64,000 nucleotides of DNA from JAJPKK01 sp963702755. Lineage in GTDB: Bacteria > Pseudomonadota > Alphaproteobacteria > Rhizobiales > Xanthobacteraceae. The stretch is taken from positions 1 through 64,000 of the forward strand of contig CAVPDZ010000008.1 in NCBI GenBank assembly GCA_963702755.1. The letters run 5' to 3'. This document shows, in pieces, positions 53,477 through 62,098 of this stretch. The stretch's first letter is position 1, and every line of letters starts with the position of its first letter. The position numbers were made by a program, and so were the translations under genes. The notes under the pieces are model-generated. The model did not search any database, had not been told where the DNA came from, and was given only the letters and a program-made list of their open reading frames with translations.

Positions 53477-53550
53477 TGGTGCCCCGGCGAGGAATTGAAC
53501 CCCGATCGGCCGCTTACGAAGCGGCTGCATCACCGTAATGCTTCAGGGGC
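53477..53550 (-). tRNA. tRNA-Thr(CGT), first gene of the array
   Basis: Acceptor GCCCCTG/CCGGGGC with one mismatch at 6-67, A73 and CCA, anticodon loop TTCGTAA on perfect GCCGC/GCGGC stem, T-loop TTCAATT. Position 8 is A. Confidence 0.87.
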
Positions 53551-54345
53551 ACGGGGAACGCGCGAGCGCGCGCTTCCGTTGGCTTGCCGGTCGCGAAAAT
53601 TCGACGGCCGACGAGCCCAGTAATAATTTGCAAAAATTGGACGGCGTTCCGCTGCGTAACGAGCGAAGAAGCCCGATACGGGGAAACGAGAACGCCGTCC
53701 AATTCTGGACGTTCACGATGTCAAACAGCCCGATGCCCGCACGGCATCATGCGTCACGCAATTCCGCACGCGCCGCTGACGGCGCGCGATCGCGCACCTG
53801 CAGCGGTGCGCGGCAATGATGATTTGCTTTGGTGTCGTTCGTATCGGACCATGCGGTCCCTCCTGCCTTTGCGGCGGAGGGGATGGCCCGCCGCCAGTTA
53901 CTCTGGACTTCTGCTCTGTCGTTGTTCGGACAGACTGGCAAACCCGGTCGGATTGGCCAGAATCGCGCACACGGCCCAGCCGCACGAACGATCGGATGAT
54001 CGTCCGGAGGGGACGCCGTGCATGGCGAGATATGGCCGCTTCAAAATCATAGAATTCCTGACCGTGTTCGAGGGCGCTGTAGCTGCCACAAGCCAAAACA
54101 AAAAGCAAGCGAAATTTTCTGCGGCATTGCAGTTTTCTGGCGTTGCAGCGATAACGAACGCGCCACCGCGCCGCATCGCGGGACACATGGGGCGGGGCGA
54201 TTGACGGGGTTTCGCAACGCTTTTGCACCGGCCTGGGGCGCAGACTTGTTTGCACCATGGACAAGCTCTAAGCGTTTGGGAATGCGGACATTTCCTTGTT
54301 ACTGCAGATGCGGCGCGCGAACCGTGAGCGCGTCAGGACAACGAC
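53551..54345. other. 795-bp region upstream of the array without a convincing gene
   Basis: Long open frames exist on both strands (for example 53584-54204 plus, 53713-54264 minus), but their predicted proteins are Arg/Cys-rich with no family resemblance and no ribosome site. This region should contain the promoter of the array on the minus strand and the promoter of the envelope operon at 54346 on the plus strand. I cannot place -10/-35 boxes with confidence. Confidence 0.55.
53635..53704. repeat. 15-bp perfect inverted repeat with 40-base loop at the head of the array
   Basis: Arms 53635-53649 and 53690-53704 (AATTGGACGGCGTTC and its complement) are perfect. The distance to the first tRNA is 85 bases. 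It could be a leader hairpin of the array transcript, a protein-binding site or a small RNA. Confidence 0.65.
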
Positions 54346-56070
54346 ATGGCGGTCATCAGCGATAACGCAACGCGCAAGGGGGTCGGAAATCTTGGCATCG
54401 CGGCCTTCATGAGGTTCGCGATCGCCTCGGATTTTCATGCCGTCGCCGTGCTGATCGCGGTGTCGCTCGTCGCTTTCCTTCCAGGCTTTTCCCAGATCCC
54501 GCCGGTTGACCGCGACGAAGCGCGCTTCGCCCAGGCGACCAAGCAAATGATCGAGACCGGCGACTATGTCGACATCCGGTTCCAGGATGAGGCGCGCTAC
54601 AAGAAACCTGTCGGCATCTATTGGCTGCAGGCGGCCGCGGTCGAGATCGCGGAAGCGGCCGGGGTACCGAGGGCGCGACTGCGGATCGCGATCTATCGCA
54701 TTCCCTCGCTCATCGGTGCCGTCGGCGCGGTGCTGCTGACCTATTGGGCGGCGCTCGCCTTCGTCTCGCGCCGCGCGGCGTTTCTCGCCGGCATCATGAT
54801 GGCCTGCTCGATTTTGCTCGGCGTCGAGGCGCGGCTCGCCAAGACCGACGCGATGCTGCTGTTGACGATCGTGGCGGCGATGGGAGCGATGGCGCGCGCT
54901 TATCTCGCCGAGTACGGCGAACGCCCGACCCACACGCACCCGCTTGCGGTCGCGGCGATCTTCTGGACCGCGGCTGCCTGCGGCGTTCTGATCAAGGGTC
55001 CGGTGATCATGATGGTCGTCGGCCTCACCGCCGCAACGCTCATCGGCATCGACCGGCAAATTGGCTGGATCAAGCGGTTGCGGCCGATCCCGGGCATCCT
55101 GTGGGCGCTGCTGCTGGTGATGCCGTGGTTCATTGCGATCCTGGTCCGCAGCGGCGGCAGTTTTTTCACCGAGGCCGTCGGCGAGGACATGATCGCCAAG
55201 GTGGCGGGAGGGCAGGAATCCCATGGCCTGCCGCCGGGCTTCTATTTTGCCGCATTCTGGCTGACCTTCTTCCCGGGTTCCATTCTGGCGGGCCTTGCGA
55301 CGCCGGCCGTCTGGCGGGCGCGCGCCGAACCGGGCTGCAAGTTTCTTCTAGCCTGGATCGTGCCGTCATGGATCGTCTTCGAAATCGTGCCGACCAAGCT
55401 TCCCCACTACGTGCTGCCGCTCTATCCCGCGATTGCGATCCTGATCGCGGGCGTCATCGATAGTCAGGCGTTGTCGCGCAATCGTTGGCTGGTGCGGGGC
55501 ACCGTGTGGTGGTTCATCCTGATGACGGCGATCGCGATCGCGCTCATTGCGCTGCAAATCGGCGTCGGTCAGCGGCTCGGACTACTGGCGTGGCCATTTG
55601 CGGCCGCCGCCGTGATCTTTTCGTTATTCGCCTGGCTGCTCTACCGGGTCGATGGCGCGGAGGCTTCGCTGCTGCGCGCTTCGGCGGGTTCGATCATGCT
55701 GTCGATCGCGGCCTACGGTGCGACATTTCCGGCGATCCGCACCCTGTTCCCGTCGGTCGCGCTCGCGAATTTCGTCTACGCCGGCAATTGTCCTGACCCC
55801 GGCGTTGTCACCGCGGGCTTTCACGAGCCGAGCTTGGTTTTCTTGATCCGCAGCAACGTCACTCCCGGCGTCGGATCGAGCGCGGCCGATTTCCTCGCCG
55901 GCGGACCGTGCCGCTTCGCCATCGTCGATAGCCGCCAGGAGCGGGCCTTCGTCCAACGCGCCGACGCGATCGGCCTGCGCTATTCGCTCGGGCCTCGCGT
56001 GGAAGGCTTCAATATCAACGGAGGCCAGGCCATCACGATCGCCACCTACCGATCGGAGTTTGCTCCTTGA
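54346..56070 (+). CDS. ArnT-like lipid-linked sugar transferase (GT39/GT83 superfamily)
   Basis: A 574-residue membrane protein. It carries the first-loop motif PPVDRDEARFAQATKQMIETGDYV, whose acidic pair is catalytic in ArnT/PMT-type enzymes, and YKKPVGIYWLQ. About twelve membrane helices follow (LLTYWAALAFV, ILWALLLVMPWFIAIL and others), with a small periplasmic C-domain. It moves a sugar from a polyprenyl phosphate carrier, probably to lipid A or another envelope glycolipid. The PAP2 gene overlaps its stop, so an operon is clear. A GT2 dolichol-phosphate-type synthase, often found next to such genes, is not present upstream. Confidence 0.9.
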   Translation: MAVISDNATRKGVGNLGIAAFMRFAIASDFHAVAVLIAVSLVAFLPGFSQIPPVDRDEARFAQATKQMIETGDYVDIRFQDEARYKKPVGIYWLQAAAVEIAEAAGVPRARLRIAIYRIPSLIGAVGAVLLTYWAALAFVSRRAAFLAGIMMACSILLGVEARLAKTDAMLLLTIVAAMGAMARAYLAEYGERPTHTHPLAVAAIFWTAAACGVLIKGPVIMMVVGLTAATLIGIDRQIGWIKRLRPIPGILWALLLVMPWFIAILVRSGGSFFTEAVGEDMIAKVAGGQESHGLPPGFYFAAFWLTFFPGSILAGLATPAVWRARAEPGCKFLLAWIVPSWIVFEIVPTKLPHYVLPLYPAIAILIAGVIDSQALSRNRWLVRGTVWWFILMTAIAIALIALQIGVGQRLGLLAWPFAAAAVIFSLFAWLLYRVDGAEASLLRASAGSIMLSIAAYGATFPAIRTLFPSVALANFVYAGNCPDPGVVTAGFHEPSLVFLIRSNVTPGVGSSAADFLAGGPCRFAIVDSRQERAFVQRADAIGLRYSLGPRVEGFNINGGQAITIATYRSEFAP

Positions 56071-56915
56071 CGACGATCGGCGGAGCGAGCGATCAGGCGG
56101 CAGGCGCTCTCGTCGCTCGTGCCTCCGCGATCCTCGCCAACGTCCGCAAGTCTTTCGCGATCATCGTTCGCTCTCCGCGATCATTGCCAGCCCAGTATGT
56201 ACCTGTGTGGCGCCGCTTTCCGATGGCGGCGGCAATCACCGCGGCCGCAATCGCGTTGGCGATGACGTTTCTCGACACCCCGGCGTTCAAGATGTCCGCT
56301 CGTCTGCCGGATTGGCTCGTCGACCTATCCTTTGTGATTACGGACTTCGGCCGCTCGGGCTGGATTCTGGTGCCGGTCGGCGGCCTCATTCTGGTGATCG
56401 GCCTCTTGGCATCGCCGCGGCTGGACTACATGAACCGGGCCGTGCGTGCGATGGCGGTGACGCGTCTCGGATTCATTTTCATTGCAGTCGGCCTGCCGGG
56501 ATTGATTGATACGATCGTCAAGCGCTGGATCGGTCGCGCGCGCCCGTCCGCGCTCGGACCCTTCGCCTACGAACCGTTCGCGTGGCGGCCGGAATTCGCA
56601 AGTTTCCCATCCGGTCATGCCACCACTGCGTTTGCTGCGCTCGTCGCTATTGGCGCGGTGTTTCCCCGCGCGCGCTCCGTGCTCTGGATCTATGCCCTAC
56701 TGATCGCTGCGAGCCGCATCCTCATTGCCGCGCATTACCCGAGCGACGTCATCGCAGGGGCCGCGGTTGGCGCTTTCGGGGCCTTATGGGTGCGCGATTG
56801 GTTCGCTGTTCGCCGGCTTGGATTTTATGTCGGACCGGATGGGGCGGTGCATGCGATGGCCGGGCCATCTTGGCGGCGAATAAAGCGGGTTGCTGGCGCC
56901 GTTTTCCGACCATAA
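56067..56915 (+). CDS. PAP2-type membrane phosphatase
   Basis: TTG 56067 overlaps the previous stop by four bases. The 282-residue protein has the three phosphatase motifs: KRWIGRARPS, FPSGHATT and ASRILIAAHYPSDV, with catalytic His in the second and third. Six membrane helices are expected. It removes phosphate from a lipid such as lipid A 1-phosphate (LpxE-like) or undecaprenyl diphosphate. Operon context with ArnT-like and LAB_N proteins favours lipid A remodelling. Confidence 0.9.
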   Translation: MTTIGGASDQAAGALVARASAILANVRKSFAIIVRSPRSLPAQYVPVWRRFPMAAAITAAAIALAMTFLDTPAFKMSARLPDWLVDLSFVITDFGRSGWILVPVGGLILVIGLLASPRLDYMNRAVRAMAVTRLGFIFIAVGLPGLIDTIVKRWIGRARPSALGPFAYEPFAWRPEFASFPSGHATTAFAALVAIGAVFPRARSVLWIYALLIAASRILIAAHYPSDVIAGAAVGAFGALWVRDWFAVRRLGFYVGPDGAVHAMAGPSWRRIKRVAGAVFRP

Positions 56916-56949
56916 AAGGCGCATCCCGGGTTCCTGGAGGTTGTTGGCA

Positions 56950-57279
56950 ATGCTGAGCAGTCTGTATCAGGCCGTCGGCGATTACGTGCAGAGTGTCTTC
57001 GTCTTGCGGCTGAACTGGTGGGTGCTGGTCGGTTATGTCGGGCAGGCACTCTTTGCCATGCGGTTTGTGGTGCAGTGGGTCGCGTCCGAGCGGGTGGGGC
57101 GAAGCGTCATTCCAGTTGCCTTCTGGTTCTTTTCGATCGGAGGCGGGCTGGTGCTGTTCGTCTATGCGCTCTACATCCGCGACCCCGTGTTCATTCTCGG
57201 GCAGGGGCTGGGGCTTTTCGTTTATCTGCGCAATCTCTATTTCGTGTATCGGGAGCGTCGGACCGAGCTGGCAACGTGA
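56950..57279 (+). CDS. lipid A biosynthesis N-terminal (LAB_N) domain protein
   Basis: ATG 56950 follows GGAGG at nine bases. The 109-residue protein has three membrane helices and the LAB_N pattern WWVLVGYVGQALFAMRFVVQW, then SVIPVAFWFFSIGGG and GQGLGLFVYLRNLY. Such short proteins occur with sugar transferases of envelope lipids and are related to SWEET/PQ-loop-like half transporters. It is third in the operon and may move or position the lipid carrier. Confidence 0.9.
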   Translation: MLSSLYQAVGDYVQSVFVLRLNWWVLVGYVGQALFAMRFVVQWVASERVGRSVIPVAFWFFSIGGGLVLFVYALYIRDPVFILGQGLGLFVYLRNLYFVYRERRTELAT

Positions 57280-57353
57280 TGGTTACTGCTCGCCGGCCGT
57301 GTCAGCTGAACGCAGTCGACGCCCGCGCAAATGGCAATTGACTATTGTTCGCA

Positions 57354-59015
57354 ATGGGTTCTCATGTCGGCATGAGCGTTGATCGATCGGCCGTGAAACT
57401 CGATTCCATCGAGGCGAGAGCCCGGATTCGGCAGGCCGCTCCTCGCACAACCGCTGTATGGGGCAGGCTTTTCGATTTCGTGCGCGCGTTTGTGCGCGAG
57501 ACCATCGCTCCGGGCGGCCTCCTCGGCATCGTGATGGCGCTCGTCTTCGTCCTCATCACCGATGCGGTGTTGATGCTGATGCGCTCCATCCAGGAGCTGC
57601 CGCCCGTCGCGCTGACGTTCCTGATCCCGATTGTCGTTGCGGCAATCCGCTGGGGGACGCTGTCCGCCGCCGTCACCGCTTTGGGCGGGGCGGCGTCGGT
57701 CATCTACTTTTTTTACAGCCCCTTCTACTCGTTCAGCACCGCAGTCGCGCTCCCGCGTGCTCGGCATCATCGTCTTTCTTGGCGTGTCGCTGGTGCTCGG
57801 CTATCTGGCGTCGCGGACGCGCCGTGACGCTGCCCGTGCGCTCAAGCGGGAAAACGAGATCCGCGATCTCTACACGTTCTCGCAACGCATTTCCGCCGCC
57901 CATTCGACCGCCGACATCTTTGAAGCGATGCAGCAGCACTTAAGCATGTTGGTCGGCCGCCGCGCCTTGCTGTTCGATTCGCTGGGACTCTGGAAGGGAA
58001 ATCGGAGCGGCTCGGTGACGCGGAAGTTCCCAAAGCTGTCGCCGAAGCCGTCGCCGAGAACAAAACAGCCGATGCCGATAGTGCAAGGGGCATCGTCGTC
58101 GACGATGCGTTGGGAAGCGCCTGGCTGGTCCGGCCGGTCTCCACCAATACGGCTGATTTCGGCATCATCGCCGTCGAATTGGGGCGGCGTACGGAATTCT
58201 TCGATGATCTGTGCGCCCGCGTCGTCGCGGTGATCAGCGACGCGGGTCTGTCGCTCGAGCGGCTGGGCCTTGCGCGCACGATCGCCGAGGCGCGGACGCG
58301 TTCCGAAACCGAGCGCTTCCGTGAAGCGCTGATCGGGTCGGTGTCGCACGAATTGCGCACTCCGCTATCGTCCATCCTCGGCGCCTCCACGGTTTTGTCG
58401 TTGGCGCCTGAGATCACCGGCAATTTCCGCCTCAAGAAGCTCGCGGCGCTGATCCACCAGGAATCCGAACGGCTCAACGTCGAGATCCAAAATATCCTCG
58501 ATGCGTCGCGGATCAGCAGCAACGGCCTGGAAGCCAAGCTCGAGTGGGCCGAGCCGGCGGACTTCGTCAACGCCGCGCTCGCAACGATGCCGCAATCGGC
58601 TTGCGAATCGCACCGTCGAGGTCAACCTGCCCGATGAACTCGTGCTGCTGACGAATTGATTCAGTGCTGATGGAACGCGCGCTGGGACAGATTCTCGACA
58701 ATGCTGCAAAATATTCGCCGCCCGAATCAGTCATCATCGTGCGCGGGCATAAGTGAGGATGGGCAATTCGCCATCAGCGTAACTGATCAAGGTGCTGGCC
58801 TTGATGCTGACGACCGCGCGCTGCTCGGTCAGAAGTTTTTCCGTGGCAACCGGCATTCGCAAGTTACCTCGGGGTTGGGTCTTGGGTTCTGGATCGCAAG
58901 TGCTTTCGTTGCCGCCAATCACGGAACGATTGAGGCGACAAGCGAGGGGGTGAACAAGGGCATGACGGTGACCATTCGCCTGCCCCTGACCATGAAGGAA
59001 AGCCGCAAGGACTGA
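57354..59015 (+). pseudogene. KdpD-like sensor histidine kinase, several frameshifts
   Basis: The reading starts near 57,354 and gives four membrane helices of the DUF4118 type (LLGIVMALVFVLITDAVLML, LTFLIPIVVAAIRWG). Frame changes occur near 57,745, 58,000, 58,600 and 58,670-58,755. Through them the protein continues with a GAF-like part (RENEIRDLYTFSQRISAAHS), the H-box SVSHELRTPLSSILGAS, ALGQILDNAAKYSPP (N-box) and GLGLGFWIASAFVAANHG. It ends at 59015, one base before the response regulator. The KdpD N-terminal UspA-like domain is missing. The frameshifts are probably assembly indels. Confidence 0.8.
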
Positions 59016-59016
59016 C

Positions 59017-59736
59017 ATGAGCGAAGGAGAACAACACGTACTGATTATCGACGACGAGGCTCAGATCCGGCAATTCGTGCGGGCCGGCATGGAGCTTGGC
59101 GGCTATCGGGTTTCTGAGGCGGCGAACGGCGCCGACGCGTTGCGGGAAATCACGCTGCATCCGATCGATCTCGTCATTCTCGATCTCGCCTTGCCGGATA
59201 TCGACGGTTCCGAATTGCTGGAGCGTATCCGGGCTTGGAGCAGCGTGCCGGTCATTATTCTGTCGGTTCGTGCCGGCGAGGCCGAAAAGGTCAAATTGCT
59301 CGAGCTGGGCGCCGACGACTACGTCGTGAAGCCGTTTTTCATGTCGGAATTGCTGGCGCGCGCCAAGGTGGTGTTGCGACGGCAGAGCGACCGCAAGGAT
59401 GGCGAAAGTGCACTGCGTCTCGATCGGCTCGTCATTGATTTTGCCGCCCGCACCGTCGCGCTTGACGGCAAGCGCATCAATCTGACGCCGAAGGAATATC
59501 GCCTGCTTCAGGTCCTGGCGCAGCACCCCGGCAAGGTCATCACCCACCAGAATCTGCTCAAATCCGTGTGGGGGCAGGCTCACGTCAATAATACGCAGTA
59601 CTTGCGGATTTTCGTGCGCAAGCTGCGGCAGAAGATCGAAGCCGATCCCAACCGGCCGAAGATTCTGCTGACGGAGCTTGGCGTCGGCTATCGCCTGAAT
59701 GACCCCGCGGCGCGGGATCAGGTCCGTACCGACTAG
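59017..59736 (+). CDS. OmpR-family response regulator, KdpE-like
   Basis: The 239-residue protein has a receiver domain with VLIIDDEAQIRQF, phosphorylation Asp in LVILDLALPDIDG and Lys in DYVVKPFFMSEL. A winged-helix DNA-binding domain follows (LTPKEYRLLQVLAQHPGKV, QYLRIFVRKLRQKIE). The pairing with a DUF4118 kinase marks it as KdpE-like. The kdpFABC operon is not in the window, so targets may differ from potassium uptake. Confidence 0.93.
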   Translation: MSEGEQHVLIIDDEAQIRQFVRAGMELGGYRVSEAANGADALREITLHPIDLVILDLALPDIDGSELLERIRAWSSVPVIILSVRAGEAEKVKLLELGADDYVVKPFFMSELLARAKVVLRRQSDRKDGESALRLDRLVIDFAARTVALDGKRINLTPKEYRLLQVLAQHPGKVITHQNLLKSVWGQAHVNNTQYLRIFVRKLRQKIEADPNRPKILLTELGVGYRLNDPAARDQVRTD

Positions 59737-59757
59737 CGGTCCGGAGCAGTCGAATCC

Positions 59758-60210
59758 ATGGCCGGAACTCTCTTTCTCGACGATCTCCATGTCGGCCAGC
59801 GCTTTGCGGCTGGACCGCTCACGGTGAGCGAAGAGGATATCATCAGCTTCGCAACCGCGTTTGATCCGCAGCCGTTTCATCTCGATGCCGAGGCGGCGAA
59901 GGCGACGCTATTCAAAGGATTGGTCGCAAGCGGGTGGCACACGGCAGCACTGACGATGCGTCTGCTGACCGAAGGCGGAATGCCGATCTCGACCGGCATC
60001 ATCGGCGTCGGCGGAGAGATCGCGTGGCCGCACCCGGTGCGAGCCGGCGATGAGCTTCGGGTCGAAAGCGAAATCCTGGAAATCAACCCGTCGCGATCCA
60101 AGCCGAACCAGGCGATCGTCACGATGCGCAGCCGGACGCGCAATCAGAACGGCGAGACCGTGCAGGTTCTGACCGCGAAGCTGTTTGCATTTGCGCGGCC
60201 GCAAAGTTGA
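59758..60210 (+). CDS. MaoC-like hydratase (R-specific enoyl-CoA hydratase type)
   Basis: The 150-residue hot-dog fold protein has FATAFDPQPFHLDAEAA, the hydratase 2 motif with catalytic Asp and His, and GLVASGWHTAALTMRL. It hydrates trans-2-enoyl-CoA to the R-3-hydroxyacyl form or acts on related thioesters. It starts 22 bases after the response regulator and could be in the same transcript. Confidence 0.9.
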   Translation: MAGTLFLDDLHVGQRFAAGPLTVSEEDIISFATAFDPQPFHLDAEAAKATLFKGLVASGWHTAALTMRLLTEGGMPISTGIIGVGGEIAWPHPVRAGDELRVESEILEINPSRSKPNQAIVTMRSRTRNQNGETVQVLTAKLFAFARPQS

Positions 60211-60345
60211 ATTGATTGGCCGCCGAAGATTAATTCGCTGCAATCATTACCGCGGCGTAATTGATTGGTAAGTCAAACTTAACTTGTATTCCCCTGCGAA
60301 CGGATATCTCATCCGATCGTCAAATTATTTCTTGGGGAATTTCGT

Positions 60346-60820
60346 ATGTTGAAAAATATCGTTCTCGGCGCGGCGGCGCTGACATTGCTTGCAACGGTTG
60401 CCGTTGTGGCCCAGCAGCGCTCCGGTAATCGTGATTTCATGCACCGCCTGATTGCTGAAGATCGCGCGGCGTTACTCGACGCGCGGGTTGCCGAGTTGCA
60501 TGCGGGACTGCACCTGTCGGCGGATCAGGAGAAGTTGTGGTCTGGCTTCGAGCAGGCCTACCGGGATCTTGCAACAAATCGGTCTGAAGGTTCACGGAAC
60601 GATCGCCGTCGAGAGGCAACGAGCGATCCGATCGCGCGCGCCCAGCATGCGTCCGAGGAATCTCGCTGCCCGCAGCGCGGCGCTCAAGCGCTATGCGGAT
60701 TTAGCAGCACCGCTTTATCAAACGCTGGATGACGGCCAGAAGCAGCGCTTCGCGATGCTGTCGCGGGTCAACCAGTTCCAGGGCCGCCGCAACGACCGTG
60801 ATCACAGCGAGCGCGGCTGA
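60346..60820 (+). pseudogene. LTXXQ/Spy-like periplasmic protein, frameshifted
   Basis: ATG 60346 opens a signal peptide (KNIVLGAAALTLLATVAVVAQ). Then come RLIAEDRAALLDARVAELHAGLHLSADQEKLW and FEQAYRDLA in the first frame. After about 60,570 the frame is lost and returns in another phase as SAALKRYADLAAPLYQTLDDGQKQRFAML, which contains the second LTXXQ-type repeat, ending at 60820. About 157 residues joined. The family contains periplasmic helical chaperones such as CpxP and Spy. Confidence 0.75.
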
Positions 60821-60883
60821 TTTTCAGCGCCATGGGTTGAACGGGAAGTCAGGCGCGTTTTTCCTCCCTACCCGCGCCTTGCG

Positions 60884-60912
60884 ACGAGCCGCCGGGGCCC
60901 TCGGCGGCTCGT
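60884..60912. terminator. bidirectional hairpin terminator
   Basis: An 11-bp perfect stem (ACGAGCCGCCG and complement) with a 7-base loop lies between the convergent LTXXQ gene and metC. No T-run is prominent. Confidence 0.6.
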
Positions 60913-60925
60913 TCGCATTTGACGG

Positions 60926-62098
60926 TCAAGAGGCGGGCGATTGCTCCAGCGCCGCCGCGAAGGCCGCAAAGCCACGCTCCAGGTCGGCGATGAGGTCGGA
61001 AACATCTTCAAGCCCGATATGAAATCGCACTGTCGGCCCGCCTGGCGCCCACACGGTGGCGGTGCGAACTCTGGCGCAAGTGAACGGAATAGCGAGGCTC
61101 TCGAAGCCGCCCCATGAAGCGCCAATTCCAAACAGCGTGAGATTATCGAGGAACGTGTTCACGGCAGCGGCCGGCGCCGGCTTGAACACGACGCTGAACA
61201 GGCCGCAGGCGCCCGAGAAGTCGCGCTTCCAGATCGCGTGGCCCGGGTCGCTTTCGAGCGCAGGGTGGAGCACACGAAGAATTTCAGGCCGCGATTGGAG
61301 CCAGCGGGCGACCTTCATGCCCGCCGCGTAGTGCTTCTCCAGCCGAATGCCGAGGGTCCGCAGGCCACGTAGCCCGAGAAACATATCGTCCGGGCCAACG
61401 CAAAGTCCCATGTCATAGACGGTTTCATTCAGACGTGCTGCGGCTGCTTTGTTCGCGGCGACAGTGCCCAGCATGACGTCGGAATGACCGCCGAGATATT
61501 TGGTGCCGGACTGGATCGACAGGTCGACGCCTTTTTCGAGGGCGTTGAAATAGATCGGGCTGGCCCAGGTGTTATCCATCAGGACCATGGCATTGCGCGC
61601 ATGGGCAACGGCGGCGATCGCCGGGATGTCCTGGATTTCGAAAGTCAACGACCCGGGACTTTCGACAAATACCGCGGTGGTGTTCGGTTGGAAGAGCGAA
61701 GCAATGCCGGCTCCGACGGTCGGGTCGTAGTAAGTCGTGGTCACGCCATAACGTGTGAGAATGGTATTGCAGAACTTTCGCGTCGGGCCGTAGGCGCTGT
61801 CGGTGACGAGCACGTTATCGCCGGCACGCACGACCGAGAGCAAAGCCGTGGAGATTGCCGCCAGTCCCGACGGCAAGAGCGCCACCGCCTCGCACTGCGG
61901 TCCCTCAATCTCGGCGAGCGCGTTCTGCAATGCTTCCGAGGTCGGCGTTCCACGCCGGCCATAGTGATAGCGACTGCGTTGCGCGAGGTAATCCTCTGCG
62001 CTGGGATAGAGCATCGTCGAGGCGTGGTAGACTGGTGTGTTGACGTAGCCATGGTGGGCAAAGGGATCACGCCCGCCGTTTGCAAGCCGGGTTGCCAT
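60926..62098 (-). CDS. metC: cystathionine beta-lyase
   Basis: A 390-residue PLP enzyme of the Cys/Met metabolism family. It starts TRLANGGRDPFAHHGYVNTPVYHAST, carries RYHYGRRGTPTSEALQNALAEIEG and has the PLP Lys in SIQSGTKYLGGHSDVMLG. Tyr and Arg residues of the active site are present. It cleaves cystathionine to homocysteine, pyruvate and ammonia, or degrades Cys. Alphaproteobacterial MetC proteins have this RYHYGRRGTPT form. The aapJQ operon is divergent. Confidence 0.92.
   Translation of the reverse strand: MATRLANGGRDPFAHHGYVNTPVYHASTMLYPSAEDYLAQRSRYHYGRRGTPTSEALQNALAEIEGPQCEAVALLPSGLAAISTALLSVVRAGDNVLVTDSAYGPTRKFCNTILTRYGVTTTYYDPTVGAGIASLFQPNTTAVFVESPGSLTFEIQDIPAIAAVAHARNAMVLMDNTWASPIYFNALEKGVDLSIQSGTKYLGGHSDVMLGTVAANKAAAARLNETVYDMGLCVGPDDMFLGLRGLRTLGIRLEKHYAAGMKVARWLQSRPEILRVLHPALESDPGHAIWKRDFSGACGLFSVVFKPAPAAAVNTFLDNLTLFGIGASWGGFESLAIPFTCARVRTATVWAPGGPTVRFHIGLEDVSDLIADLERGFAAFAAALEQSPAS

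Larger units (their letters stand above)
47553..53550 (-). other. tRNA array: 33 tRNA genes for all 20 amino acids plus rtcB
   Basis: All tRNA genes lie on the minus strand. In transcription order they are Thr(CGT), Thr(GGT), Leu(CAG), Leu(CAA), Val(TAC), Val(GAC), Ile(GAT), Lys(TTT), Lys(CTT), Leu(GAG), Asp(GTC), Pro(CGG), Ser(TGA), Ser(GGA), Ser(CGA), Tyr(GTA), Gly(GCC), Phe(GAA), Ala(TGC), Asn(GTT), Arg(CCG), Arg(ACG), Pro(TGG), rtcB, Glu(CTC), Gln(CTG), Cys(GCA), Ser(GCT), Gly(TCC), Glu(TTC), Gln(TTG), Met(CAT), His(GTG), Trp(CCA). Spacers are often 1-7 bases. No rRNA and no mobility genes accompany it. I folded each gene by hand; anticodons rest on a 7-base loop closed by a 4-5 bp stem. 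Confidence 0.9.

Noticed and set aside
53584..54204. 206-codon open frame upstream of the array
   Set aside because: No ribosome site, Arg/Cys-rich, no family features; overlapping open frames on the other strand are equally likely.
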